The notes under the pieces were generated by a model. The model saw nothing but the letters and a program-made list of their open reading frames with translations. It made no database searches and was not told where the DNA came from. Of a stretch of 64,000 bases of DNA, positions 8,028-15,318 are shown one piece after another. Within the stretch, counting starts at the first letter, position 1. Each line of letters opens with the position of its first letter. The stretch is from Hymenobacter sp. ISL-91. Lineage in GTDB: Bacteria; Bacteroidota; Bacteroidia; Cytophagales; Hymenobacteraceae. A program made the position numbers and the translations under genes. The stretch lies in assembly GCF_018613725.1 (NCBI RefSeq), contig NZ_JAGGPS010000020.1:1-64000 (forward strand), written 5' to 3'.

Positions 8028-9113
8028 TCAACTTGCCTTGTATTGAGTCAAGTCAAAAATACGATCCTGTACCTCGGGGCTGCCAGGCATCTGATCTATT
8101 GGCACCATTTTATTGAATCCGTTTCCCTTAAAGTGATAGTCGCTCATGGCCTGCAGCACTTGCTCCGCAGTAGTGTTGCCAGATGCCAGTTTTAGGATGA
8201 TACCACGAGTGTACAGCCCATAAGCAGTGGGATCCTGTTCCATCTCTGCTAACGCTAATACCGCATGGTAGGCTAGTTGAGACAAGCGCCGCGCCAAGGT
8301 GAACGCCTGCATGCAATAGATGGGGGGATCAAGCGAAACCTTCCGCTCGCCCACCACTGCCCAGGCCAGGCGCTGCGTCAATCTGGTCAGGTCCTCATAG
8401 GCAATCGCTACTATCTCCCCCTCCAGCCACAGGTCGGGCTGTAGCGCATCCATTACGGCGGCCCATTTCAGCCAGTTCAAGTCGGGGAAGTGGTGCTTTA
8501 GCTCCTGCTGCACACTGGCCAATGCTAACGTTCGCTGCGCAAGGGTAGCGTCTGCATAGCGGATTTGAGAAGCCTCAACCGCAGCGACGGGGAACTCCAG
8601 TTCATCCTTTTCGTCTAGGAAACGTGCGGGCAAGTCCTCTACCTGGTCGGCGTGCACATTGGCAGCAGATGCTTTCTGCTCTTCGCGTTCCGCTAGATGC
8701 TCGCTGTTACCAGTCGCATCGACGGCTACCTTAATAGTAGCCGCTGGGCGACGACGGTACACGCGGGGTGCCCCTCCTGCAGGCGTCGTGTCGAACCCGG
8801 ATGCGGCCTTGAGGCTGACCTGGTGGCTAATATCGGCCACTAGTTGCATGAAGTCAACTCCCATCAGGACAGCCAGCCCATGAATGCTGGCCAGCGAGAG
8901 ACGCTCCGGATTATCGATAGCGCTCCGAAATGTTTCGGCTGATGTATGTGTGGCCAGTGCTATTTCACGCGCGCGCAGACCCGGCTTTTGCTCCGGCCGT
9001 TGAACTTTTGAAATGAGCTCTTTCAGTGTCAGTCCTGACGGCTTAGGTAGCCCCTTAGCTGGTTTGCCTTTACCTCCCCGGCGAGACATTTCTGGTGTGG
9101 ATTCGGTAGCCAT
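8028..9113 (-). CDS. Plasmid protein with N-terminal HTH-like domain, unknown function
   Basis: A 361-aa protein, taking ATG at 9113 (MATESTPEMSRRGGKGK). Reading further upstream stays open to 9314 but would overlap the divergent regulator gene, so the shorter form is preferred; an ATG at 9194 is the alternative. A basic tail (RRGGKGKPAKGLPKPSG) precedes a Cro/C1-like helical region (AREIALATHTSAETFRSAID through GLAVLMGVDF). The middle is charged and the last 150 residues are helical. No enzyme motif is seen. It is divergent from the XRE-type gene at 9276, and the pair sits next to the replication origin, so a role in copy control or plasmid maintenance is possible but unproven. Confidence 0.6.
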   Translation of the reverse strand: MATESTPEMSRRGGKGKPAKGLPKPSGLTLKELISKVQRPEQKPGLRAREIALATHTSAETFRSAIDNPERLSLASIHGLAVLMGVDFMQLVADISHQVSLKAASGFDTTPAGGAPRVYRRRPAATIKVAVDATGNSEHLAEREEQKASAANVHADQVEDLPARFLDEKDELEFPVAAVEASQIRYADATLAQRTLALASVQQELKHHFPDLNWLKWAAVMDALQPDLWLEGEIVAIAYEDLTRLTQRLAWAVVGERKVSLDPPIYCMQAFTLARRLSQLAYHAVLALAEMEQDPTAYGLYTRGIILKLASGNTTAEQVLQAMSDYHFKGNGFNKMVPIDQMPGSPEVQDRIFDLTQYKAS

Positions 9114-9275
9114 ACGTTCAATCTTTAACTGGTTTAAAGCCTCACCCCAAGGATAGCTTGTGGCATAGGGTCGTTTAGAAAAACTTACCCTCATTACTTG
9201 CCAATATAGAAAATAATTCGACCTGGATACATATGTTATACCATTTGATTGCGGCTCTGAGTCGAGTTTGCCACA

Positions 9276-9515
9276 GTGAAAAATCCGGCCAGTGTCAAAG
9301 CATTTGGCATCCATCTAAAAGAACTGAGGAATGCACGTGGGTGGAGTCAGCAGGTGTTGGCTGACTACGCTGACGTAGCGAAACTGACCGTGCAGCGTAT
9401 TGAGCATGCACGTGGTGCTGCCACAATTGATGTACTCGTATCCTTGGCTCGGGCATTAGAGATAACTCTGCCAGAGCTAGTAGAATTCACGCAATGCTTG
9501 GACAACGAGAGCTGA
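9276..9515 (+). CDS. XRE-family HTH transcriptional regulator
   Basis: A 79-aa single-domain Cro/C1-type DNA-binding protein starting at GTG. The five-helix HTH_3 fold is clear: FGIHLKELRNARGWSQQVLA, then DVAKLTVQRIEHARGAATID with the recognition helix, and VLVSLARALEITLPELVEF. It is likely a repressor acting in the interval shared with the divergent 361-aa gene. Small XRE proteins of this kind are also antitoxins, but no toxin-like partner sits downstream: the next 1.1 kb is the replication origin. Confidence 0.85.
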   Translation: MKNPASVKAFGIHLKELRNARGWSQQVLADYADVAKLTVQRIEHARGAATIDVLVSLARALEITLPELVEFTQCLDNES

Positions 9516-10519
9516 TTCTGAATCTACCCTTCACTGCTTCGCTACTAAGTTTAAGCTAAAAGTAGGGTTCAGCGTCAAAGGTGTGGCTAAAATCCCGAAG
9601 GCCACTTTTCACTCCTATAGTACAAATGCGACTTGCCTTGCTGACGCCGATTGGACTGGCTGCTCTAAGTATGTGCTCAATATGACGCCCCAATGGTCTC
9701 TCGACGAACTATCGACAGCAGTCTGTAAAGCTTCAGCGAATCAATAGCCACTGAACTGAGTCGGGGCTTTTCTCCAAGCTTGGTAGTACTCTCATTAGGA
9801 AGACTAGCAATTGGCATCTTAAAAACGGCTTTTTATCAGTCAAAGGTGGCGAGGGTACGTTATTCGCCTTTCGATTTGGGTTAGGAGCATGCTTGAATAT
9901 GGGTTGGCTGATAAAAAGTCGTTATTCAGTATCAGGGGTAGCGCAAGAGTTGGAACAGAAATTCCCGTTAAGCCCATTTGCTTACCAAAAAAAGGCTGAT
10001 TTGTCTCAATAAGTCAACTATCCAAGCTGCAAGGAGCCTTTGATTGGTGAGATGACCAAAAGCTACAAGCCAGCGTAGCCGGAACGGGTGTTCTCAAAAA
10101 TAGCCTCGGTAGCGCAAAAACGCCCGTTTCCTGAGACACCCCGACCTGCGTCCGAATCCGCCGCAGCTCTAACGGGAATTTCTGTTCTTACTCTTGCGCT
10201 ATCCCTATCAAGGGCAGTACTGGGCACATGGGCAAGGGCTGTAAAATCGTAAGGTGAGAGATAGTAGAACTACACAACAATGGGCATAATTAAATAAGTA
10301 TAAATTAGTATAAAAATAGTGCAATCACTCAACGCGGCTTTGAACTTCTTTGTGCTCCCTTTTTTGCTGCTTCCTCTCGCCCATTTGGTCTATATCCTTT
10401 CCCTTTAAAAGCCCACTTTTAGACTCGCGTGCGTATCAACAACTTGTGTATTTTTAAGTATTTGTCTATTTGCAGGGCTTGTAACTTGTTGGTTTATTGT
10501 CATATACGAGCTTTATAGA
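9516..10519. other. Non-coding origin-proximal region
   Basis: No gene is seen. It contains iteron-like copies outside the main array (CGGCTTTTTATCAGTC at 9826-9841, and an inverted CTGATAAAAAGTCGTT at 9908-9923), the miniature transposon at 9935-10205, and an AT-rich block around 10280-10320 (TATAAATTAGTATAAAAATA) that could serve as the unwinding element. These suggest that the origin extends across about 0.8 kb. Confidence 0.55.
9935..10205. mobile_element. 271-bp Tn3-derived miniature inverted-repeat element with 5-bp TSD
   Basis: The element has 38-bp ends: 9935-9972 begins GGGGTAGCGCAAGAGT and ends CCCGTTAAG; 10168-10205, read on the minus strand, begins GGGATAGCGCAAGAGT. They agree at about 33 of 38 positions. 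The format (GGGG... to ...GTTAAG, 38 bp) is that of Tn3-family terminal repeats. TATCA directly repeats at 9930-9934 and 10206-10210, the 5-bp duplication that Tn3 transposition makes. It has no coding capacity; an imperfect inverted repeat lies inside (about 10088-10143). It inserted into the origin region, at a TATCA that is also part of the iteron motif. Confidence 0.88.
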
Positions 10520-10637
10520 CGACTTTTTATCAGTTAAAAACGACTTTTTATCAGTTAAAAACGACTTTTTATCAGTTAAAAACGACTTTTTATCAGTCAT
10601 TCTTTGGGGTAAGAACTACCTTTTATCAGTTAAAAAC
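10520..10637 (+). repeat. Iteron array (replication origin, oriV)
   Basis: Three perfect 21-bp tandem copies, each CGACTTTTTATCAGTTAAAA plus A, lie at 10520-10540, 10541-10561 and 10562-10582. A diverged fourth lies at 10583-10600 and a fifth (CTTTTATCAGTTAAAAAC) ends near 10637. They lie just upstream of the Rep_3-type initiator gene, the arrangement of theta-replicating iteron plasmids, where Rep monomers bind to open the origin and Rep dimers repress repB. Confidence 0.92.
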
Positions 10638-10674
10638 GCCCTTCTAAAAGCATGGTAGTTTTTCATTATTTTGC

Positions 10675-10682
10675 TATATTTG
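10675..10682 (+). promoter_or_regulatory. Candidate repB -7 box
   Basis: TATATTTG matches the Bacteroidota -7 consensus TAnnTTTG exactly and ends 18 bp before the repB ATG at 10701. A convincing -33 TTTG was not found. The box lies inside the longer possible reading frame, which favours the 10701 start. Confidence 0.5.
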
Positions 10683-10700
10683 CTCTCTATCCCTTTCGCT

Positions 10701-11639
10701 ATGAATCCATCTGAATCACTGGAAGTCAGACAGCACAATGCCATCACTACGGCTCGCTATGATTACACAGCCTGCCAGTTGGACTTACTTTTCTTCGTAC
10801 TCTCTAAACTGCGCCGAGAGGATGCACCTAATCAGGAGTACCAGATACACATGAATGAGGTGGTCGCTATGACGGGTCGCGAGTGGCACTACAAGCAACT
10901 GCGGGAAGCGACTGAGTCCATGGGTTCCCGCATGTTTGAAGTGGAGAACGACCAATCATATGTGCAGCTGTGGATGTTCCAAAAAGTGGAGTACGTTAAG
11001 GGCAAGGGTTACCTACGCATTCGCCTCTCCGAAGATATTCGCCCTTATCTGTTTGAGCTGAAGAACAACTTCACTTCCTTCCAGCTATTCTCGGCCCTAA
11101 AGATATCGAGCAAGTACGCCAAGCGCATCTACCAGTTGGCTTCGCAGTGGAAAGACATCGGAGAAACCAAAACCTATGACCTAGACGAGTTCAAGCTGAT
11201 GCTTGGACTCAAAGATCCAAAAGGAAAAGAACCGGAGCAATTCCAGCGCATTAGCGACCTGAAAGCCAAAGTGCTTGACATTGCTGTGCGTCAAATCAAT
11301 GAGAATACGGAACTCAAGATTGGATATACTCTGCTCAAACAGGGGCGCTCCTTTACCGCCGTACGCTTCTACGTGACCAAGCAGCAACCCAAGCAGTTGC
11401 CGATTCCGTTTGACGAATCACCTGAGCAGGCGAAGATTCTGATGGCCCGCCGGCATCTGGAGTCGCTTGGTATCAAAGATGTAAAACTAGTTGCCCAGAT
11501 CATTGGGGATCAGAAACTCCTAGATGAACTGTTCAAGTTTATGTACCGCCTCAAAACGGATAAGATAAAGGCTGATAGGAATCCGGCAGGCTTACTGTTG
11601 ACCGTGCTTGGACTTAAAATGTCGGCAAAAACTACTTAG
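10701..11639 (+). CDS. repB: Rep_3-type replication initiator protein
   Basis: A 312-aa plasmid initiator with the two winged-helix domains of the RepB/RepE/Pi family. The N-terminal domain begins VRQHNAITTARYDYTACQLD and contains LFFVLSKLRR; it ends near YLFELKNNFTSFQLFSALKI. The second, DNA-reading domain starts SSKYAKRIYQLASQWKDIGE (the strongly conserved S-x-Y-x-R-I-Y-Q-L motif) and continues LDEFKLMLGLKD and FQRISDLKAKVLDIAVRQIN. It would bind the iterons just upstream and recruit host helicase. An ATG 30 bp further upstream exists but overlaps the -7 box, so 10701 is chosen. The complete domain architecture implies that the replicon is functional. Confidence 0.93.
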   Translation: MNPSESLEVRQHNAITTARYDYTACQLDLLFFVLSKLRREDAPNQEYQIHMNEVVAMTGREWHYKQLREATESMGSRMFEVENDQSYVQLWMFQKVEYVKGKGYLRIRLSEDIRPYLFELKNNFTSFQLFSALKISSKYAKRIYQLASQWKDIGETKTYDLDEFKLMLGLKDPKGKEPEQFQRISDLKAKVLDIAVRQINENTELKIGYTLLKQGRSFTAVRFYVTKQQPKQLPIPFDESPEQAKILMARRHLESLGIKDVKLVAQIIGDQKLLDELFKFMYRLKTDKIKADRNPAGLLLTVLGLKMSAKTT

Positions 11640-11665
11640 TCTGGACTCTTCTCTTCTACCCTGGC

Positions 11666-11956
11666 ATGACCCCTTACAATCAAGAAGCATATCGTACGCT
11701 CAGAGCCTATCTGACGCACTTAATGACCAACCCGCGGGACAAGGCCCTGGAAGAAGTGCCTTCGCCGCTACGTACAAGCGTAGAAGCCTTCATGGAGGGT
11801 AAGACCGTTTACCATGATGCCACTGACCGTCCCATCATCTATGCGCACGATCTGGCCGCTTGGGCACATCAGGTAATCCATATCTCGGGCCTGGAGTACC
11901 CAGTGGCACTGGCCACCGTAGACGTCGCTAGCCTACGCCAAGCAATGGCCGCATGA
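11666..11956 (+). CDS. Small protein coupled to Fic (putative antitoxin/partner)
   Basis: A 96-aa protein I do not recognise. It is helical, with NQEAYRTLRAYLTHLMTNPR at the start and DLAAWAHQVIHISGLEYPVA towards the end, and has no signal or membrane segment. The stop codon overlaps the ATG of the Fic gene (ATGA at 11953-11956), so the two are translationally coupled. Fic proteins are often paired with small VbhA-like antitoxins that carry the S/T-x3-E-G/N inhibitory motif; that motif is not seen here but is present in the Fic protein itself, so this gene may be an accessory or a second control layer. Confidence 0.6.
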   Translation: MTPYNQEAYRTLRAYLTHLMTNPRDKALEEVPSPLRTSVEAFMEGKTVYHDATDRPIIYAHDLAAWAHQVIHISGLEYPVALATVDVASLRQAMAA

Positions 11957-12723
11957 ATAAGTGGGATGAGATTGTACGTTTGACGGCCCTGGTCCAACAA
12001 CTGCCTGAGGCGGACAGGGTATCGCGTCAGCAGTTTAATCATGTGATGGTATCGGCCCACTCAACGATGATTGAGGGTTCCCGAGTAACGGTACAATCGG
12101 CCTTCGACTTCTTGGTGGGTGATGAAGCCGTTATCGATCCAACGCTTCCGTGGGACGGCTACGATATGCTGGCCGATCATGCTCAGGCATTGGATCTGGC
12201 CCTGCAGTGGGCTGACGAGAAGCGCCCTATCTCCCCAAAGCTGTTGCAGGAGCTGGCCGGGGCCGTGATGCGTACGACCGGGCTACGAACTAATAGCATT
12301 CTGGGTAGCACTGATGCCGCCCGCGGCGACTTCCGAGTCGATAAGGTTTCGATTATGGGGGCCAGTTCGTTTCCTAACGCCCAAAAAGTCCTAGCGCTGG
12401 TCGAGCAGCTTACCCAGCAGATTCAGCAGCGTATGAGCACAGCTATATCACTGCCTGACCAATTGCACGTCGCCTTTGATGCTCACCAGCAGTTAGTGAG
12501 TATCCATCCGTTCAACGACGGAAACGGTCGCACGTCTCGACTGTTAATGAACTTCATTCAGTACTACTTCGGACAACCTCTTACCGTTGTATTTCGGGAG
12601 GACAAGAAGGAGTATTTTGCAGCGCTGGAAAGCAGCCGCCAGGCAGAAGACTTAAACATATTCCGCGATTTCATGCAGAACCAGCATATCAAGTCTTTGA
12701 AACACCAGCTGTTGAAAGTCTAA
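11953..12723 (+). CDS. Fic-domain AMP/nucleotide transferase
   Basis: A 256-aa Fic/DOC-superfamily protein that would transfer AMP (or another phosphate-containing group) onto protein targets. The catalytic loop is intact: HPFNDGNGRTSR at residues 185-196, with His185 as base and the Asn-Gly-Arg anion hole. Residues 37-42 read STMIEG, matching the S-x3-E-G inhibitory helix of class II Fic proteins, where the Glu blocks ATP binding; regulation in cis is thus expected. The downstream flap FREDKKEYFAALESS is typical. It lies right after repB in the plasmid maintenance block, so it may act as an addiction or host-interaction module; this is inference. Confidence 0.88.
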   Translation: MNKWDEIVRLTALVQQLPEADRVSRQQFNHVMVSAHSTMIEGSRVTVQSAFDFLVGDEAVIDPTLPWDGYDMLADHAQALDLALQWADEKRPISPKLLQELAGAVMRTTGLRTNSILGSTDAARGDFRVDKVSIMGASSFPNAQKVLALVEQLTQQIQQRMSTAISLPDQLHVAFDAHQQLVSIHPFNDGNGRTSRLLMNFIQYYFGQPLTVVFREDKKEYFAALESSRQAEDLNIFRDFMQNQHIKSLKHQLLKV

Positions 12724-12842
12724 TTTACAACTAAAAAAACAACTATTTAAAGTTCTTTAATTGGTTGCAATTACTTACTCTAAGAATGACAATAGCACAA
12801 GCTATGAAGCGTACAATACTCACAACCGGATTTACAACTAAA
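12723..12842. repeat. Direct repeat ATTTACAACTAAA
   Basis: Two exact 13-bp copies, 12723-12735 and 12830-12842, flank the space between the convergent Fic and RHH genes. The core ACAACTAAA recurs inverted near 13209 (TTTAGTTGT) and resembles the palindromes in front of the RHH and parA genes, so these may be partition-complex (parS-like) binding sites. Confidence 0.4.
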
Positions 12843-12849
12843 TTATAAA

Positions 12850-13161
12850 CTACTTCGAGTTGTTCTTCTTTTCCATCTTCTTGATCTGCTCTTTCACAGC
12901 AGTTAGGACAAAGTCGTGGATGGAAATGCGGTCTCGTTTTGGCAGGCTGTCCTGGATTGCACGTATTTGAGCCAGTTCGCTTTCGTAAATTTTGAAAGTA
13001 AAGGACTTAAGTTTATCCTCTTCGGACGTAGGCTTAGGATCGGCTACTACGGGTAGTTCCTGCACGGATCCGCCTTTGTTGATCATCTCCTGCATAGCCA
13101 CGTTCGATAAAGAGGCAGGAGGCGTAGGAGGAAGGCCTAACTTAGGTTTTTTGAGTGCCAT
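12850..13161 (-). CDS. Small RHH-type partition protein (ParB-like)
   Basis: A 103-aa basic protein encoded directly downstream of parA. The N-terminal 45 residues are Pro-rich and likely flexible; residues 52-100 fit a ribbon-helix-helix fold, with the strand KSFTFKIYESELAQIRAI and helices around DRISIHDFVLTAVKEQIKKM. Small RHH proteins encoded after a Walker-type ParA are the centromere-binding partners of type Ib partition systems. The separation of 79 bp from parA includes a perfect 17-bp palindrome that could be its operator or centromere. It could alternatively be a simple autoregulator. Confidence 0.7.
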   Translation of the reverse strand: MALKKPKLGLPPTPPASLSNVAMQEMINKGGSVQELPVVADPKPTSEEDKLKSFTFKIYESELAQIRAIQDSLPKRDRISIHDFVLTAVKEQIKKMEKKNNSK

Positions 13162-13173
13162 AGGTTGCGCTTA

Positions 13174-13190
13174 ATGTTGTATTACAACAT
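13174..13190. promoter_or_regulatory. 17-bp palindrome in front of the RHH gene
   Basis: ATGTTGTATTACAACAT is a perfect palindrome with a single central base, 12 bp upstream of the RHH-protein start. It shares the GTTGT/ACAAC halves with the parA-upstream site and is a likely operator or parS element. Confidence 0.5.
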
Positions 13191-13240
13191 CTGTTTATAC
13201 AAGCTTATTTAGTTGTGGAACAAGTTGTAGTTTCAGATTA

Positions 13241-13897
13241 TCATTTGGTTGTCGAAACAGTAGCCTGAACGCTTGCGCACAGCTCGTTAATCTCAACAAC
13301 TGCTTTCTCATCTGACGGCTTGATTTCCAATACGCCTAGCCCAGCAGCAGCGGCATTTGCAAAGGCGATGCGATTGCCTACCGACGTCTCTAAGAAGTGC
13401 AGATACTCAGAGCCCCGTAGTAGCTCAGCGGCTTCTTCCCTGTTGGTGCCCCGCGCATCGGCCTTATTGATGAAGGTAAGGGAGCGCAAGCCTGGATTAA
13501 AAGGCGCAACTTCAGCTATCAGGTTATCTACTTTACGCAGGGTCCAGATATCGAGGGAGCGTGGAGCGAAAGGCACCAAGTACACATGCGAGATAGTTAA
13601 AGCCGAACGCTGGCTGACCGTATCCCGACCACCGGTATCAATTACAATATCGTCGCACTTAGTGGCTAGGCGCTGCACCTGCGCATTAAGCTCACGACCG
13701 GTAACCTTAACAGCCGTGTAGCCCAGGTCTCCATCAAGTGACTGATGGCGGAAGGAGGTAAAGTCCGTGGCAGATTCCTGATCGTCAGCATCAATAAGGA
13801 TAACATCCCGTCCCTGCTGTAGCAGATAGATCGTCAGATTCGTTGCTATAGTGGTTTTACCACTGCCGCCCTTGATGCCACCTACCGTGTAGATCAT
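13241..13897 (-). CDS. parA: ParA-family partition ATPase
   Basis: A 218-aa Walker-type ParA/MinD ATPase that drives plasmid segregation. The deviant Walker A motif GIKGGSGKTT spans residues 7-16 with the signature first Lys; Walker A' VILIDADDQESATDF follows at about 33, and the Walker B region DDIVIDTGGRD near residue 86. The protein lacks an N-terminal HTH, as in short type Ib ParA proteins, so operon control would fall to the small partner downstream. The start is followed upstream by a pair of nested inverted repeats, the probable operator/centromere. Confidence 0.92.
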   Translation of the reverse strand: MIYTVGGIKGGSGKTTIATNLTIYLLQQGRDVILIDADDQESATDFTSFRHQSLDGDLGYTAVKVTGRELNAQVQRLATKCDDIVIDTGGRDTVSQRSALTISHVYLVPFAPRSLDIWTLRKVDNLIAEVAPFNPGLRSLTFINKADARGTNREEAAELLRGSEYLHFLETSVGNRIAFANAAAAGLGVLEIKPSDEKAVVEINELCASVQATVSTTK

Positions 13898-13921
13898 GTT
13901 GTCGTGCTTGAACTGGTACAG

Positions 13922-13968
13922 GTTGTTTATTCAGTTGCAAATCTAGTTGTTACAACTGAATAAACAAC
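13922..13968. promoter_or_regulatory. Nested inverted repeats upstream of parA (operator/parS candidate)
   Basis: A perfect 16-bp inverted repeat (GTTGTTTATTCAGTTG at 13922-13937; CAACTGAATAAACAAC at 13953-13968) overlaps a 13-bp palindrome AGTTGTTACAACT at 13945-13957. It lies 25 bp upstream of the parA start. The layout fits a partition-operon operator and/or centromere. Confidence 0.6.
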
Positions 13969-13971
13969 ACT

Positions 13972-13996
13972 GAATTGGTCTAGCTAAAACGGACAG
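13972..13996 (+). repeat. Orphan IS-end motif
   Basis: GAATTGGTCTAGCTAAAACG followed by GACAG repeats the end motif of the window start (TGGTCTAGCTAAGCTGGAC). It marks the boundary between the partition locus and the next block; no transposase is adjacent. Confidence 0.45.
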
Positions 13997-14106
13997 TACC
14001 AAGCATTAACCTCCGCTACTCTTTAACTCTATCTCATTAGCTTAACTATAGGTTCAGAAAAAGGACCCTTTTCGTGAACCGTGTATATTTTAGTTTGAAG
14101 GTATGT

Positions 14107-14274
14107 ATGCGGAGCACCTTTCGCGAGTCGGTGCTTCGGTACCCCCCCCCGCGTGTTCGAGCAAGAAGCCTGGGTGGTTGAGTTTTTGCGCTCAGGAGAA
14201 GCGGCAACCCTGCCGTTCTTTGTGCGGTACCGGCGTGACCGGAAAGTGTTGATTGCCAAGACTCATCGGTTATA
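14107..14274 (+). pseudogene. Possible short gene remnant broken at a C9 tract
   Basis: On the plus strand, MRSTFRESVLRYPP reads up to a run of nine C (14142-14150), and a different frame directly after it reads RVFEQEAWVVEFLRSGEAAT then LPFFVRYRRDRKVLIAKTHR before a TAG. Joining the two across the homopolymer gives about 55 residues of normal composition. This may be the frameshifted end of a lost gene, or chance. I do not recognise it. Confidence 0.25.
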
Positions 14275-14691
14275 GGAGCGGGTTTCCGTGATGGTCGACG
14301 TAGTCGTTGGTGTTGTAGCTTCTATTACCAGCTTTTGGGCGGTAAGCTGTAACACCTTGTTGGTGGTGGTGGCCCCAATCGGCTGGCTGTTGTAGAAGTA
14401 GGTAATGAATGGCGGGTCAAACCGATAGGTCGCCACAACGGAGGGGCTGGGAGGTGGAAGGGTCCCGTCGGCGTTGAAAAACACGGAAGCCCCTGGATTC
14501 TGAGCGGAATAGAGGGTGCTGTCCTGGCGGACAATGCGCCCGTCTGAGGCAGTTTCTGTTCTCACGTATCGCTGTGTCTGCCAGGCTCCTACCAGCAGTT
14601 GCTCAGGTGTGAGCGGCTTGGGGTCGACGGCTGCCTTCTTGCAGCTCGCCACGATAAATAACCCGCACCATAAAACTTGTTTTAACGACAT
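14263..14691 (-). CDS. Putative lipoprotein, lipocalin-like
   Basis: A 142-aa secreted lipoprotein, using the ATG at 14691 so that the signal peptide MSLKQVLWCGLFIVASCKK starts properly with a lipobox (VASC). The mature part has a Bacteroidota lipocalin-like pattern: PEQLLVGAWQTQRYVRTETA (the LxGxW motif), a Ser/Thr-rich middle, TYRFDPPFITYFYN, and VLQLTAQKLVIEATTPTTTS near the end. These small proteins are predicted to fold as a beta-barrel on the outer or inner membrane, and their ligand is unknown. The gene stands alone; the long hairpin at 14766-14847 lies just upstream. Confidence 0.65.
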   Translation of the reverse strand: MSLKQVLWCGLFIVASCKKAAVDPKPLTPEQLLVGAWQTQRYVRTETASDGRIVRQDSTLYSAQNPGASVFFNADGTLPPPSPSVVATYRFDPPFITYFYNSQPIGATTTNKVLQLTAQKLVIEATTPTTTSTITETRSYNR

Positions 14692-14765
14692 GCGTGTGTT
14701 GTTGGCGACGGCCATTTACGTGAATTCGATTACTAAAAAGCTATGAAGAGAGTCGCCAAAACGGC

Positions 14766-14847
14766 GTAGCGACGCATCGTTGTTTCTCGTCGTTGAGTGA
14801 TACCAGCAATTTTCGTTCAACGACGAGAAACAACGATGCGTCGCTAC
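14766..14847. repeat. Perfect 31-bp inverted repeat (REP-like hairpin)
   Basis: The arms are 14766-14796 (starting GTAGCGACGCATCGTTG) and 14817-14847 (ending CAACGATGCGTCGCTAC), perfectly complementary over 31 bp around a 20-bp loop. It has no T-tail and lies between two minus-strand genes. The symmetry suggests a REP/BIME-type mobile palindrome or a transcription barrier. Confidence 0.8.
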
Positions 14848-14931
14848 ATCGGCGAACCTACTTCCTAAGCAGCTTCAAGGTAAATAATAATCAATGGCTC
14901 GTTTGGGTGAACAGGTGCTTAGCCAGGACTG

Positions 14932-15279
14932 CTACGCGGCTTCTAAAATGAAGTCGGCGGGAATACCCAGGCGCTTGTAGAGGCGCTTGGCCAGGTCTAG
15001 ATTGATGCGCCGGCCCTGCAACACATCGCTCAGGCGCGAGGCCGGAATGTCGAGCAGCGCGGCCAGGTTTTTCTTGTTGAGCTTGCGCCGGTACATCTCC
15101 AGTTCCAAGCGCCCCACCAGCGTCTGGGGGGCGGGCAGTTCGTAGCCCTGGCCCTTCTCGTAGGCGCTGATGGCGTCGCGCAGCGCCAGCATGGGCGTCA
15201 GGTCGGCGGGTTCGTGGTCCATCCAGGCCGTGAACTGGTCCAGGGCCTGCTGGTAATCGGCGGGGGTGCGAATGTCCAT
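14932..15279 (-). CDS. higA: HigA-type antitoxin (XRE HTH)
   Basis: A 115-aa antitoxin. The N-terminal half is helical and acidic (TPADYQQALDQFTAWMDHEP), and the C-terminal half is an XRE helix-turn-helix: LELEMYRRKLNKKNLAALLD, IPASRLSDVLQGRRINLDLA, KRLYKRLGIPADFILE. This two-part layout, with the toxin gene upstream, is the HigBA arrangement typical of Bacteroidota. It would neutralise HigB and repress the operon through the HTH. It starts 39 bp after the toxin stop. Confidence 0.88.
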   Translation of the reverse strand: MDIRTPADYQQALDQFTAWMDHEPADLTPMLALRDAISAYEKGQGYELPAPQTLVGRLELEMYRRKLNKKNLAALLDIPASRLSDVLQGRRINLDLAKRLYKRLGIPADFILEAA

Positions 15280-15318
15280 GGGAATCGGCTGGTAAAACGT
15301 GAGCGAGTGTACGGCTGG

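Noticed and set aside
10520..10637. Tandem 21-bp repeats that could be mistaken for a CRISPR array
   Set aside because: The copies abut without unique spacers, are AT-rich and sit directly upstream of a Rep_3 gene, so they are iterons.
14029..14259. 76-aa minus-strand frame
   Set aside because: It reads through the C9 tract and has low-complexity content; the plus strand looks more protein-like there.
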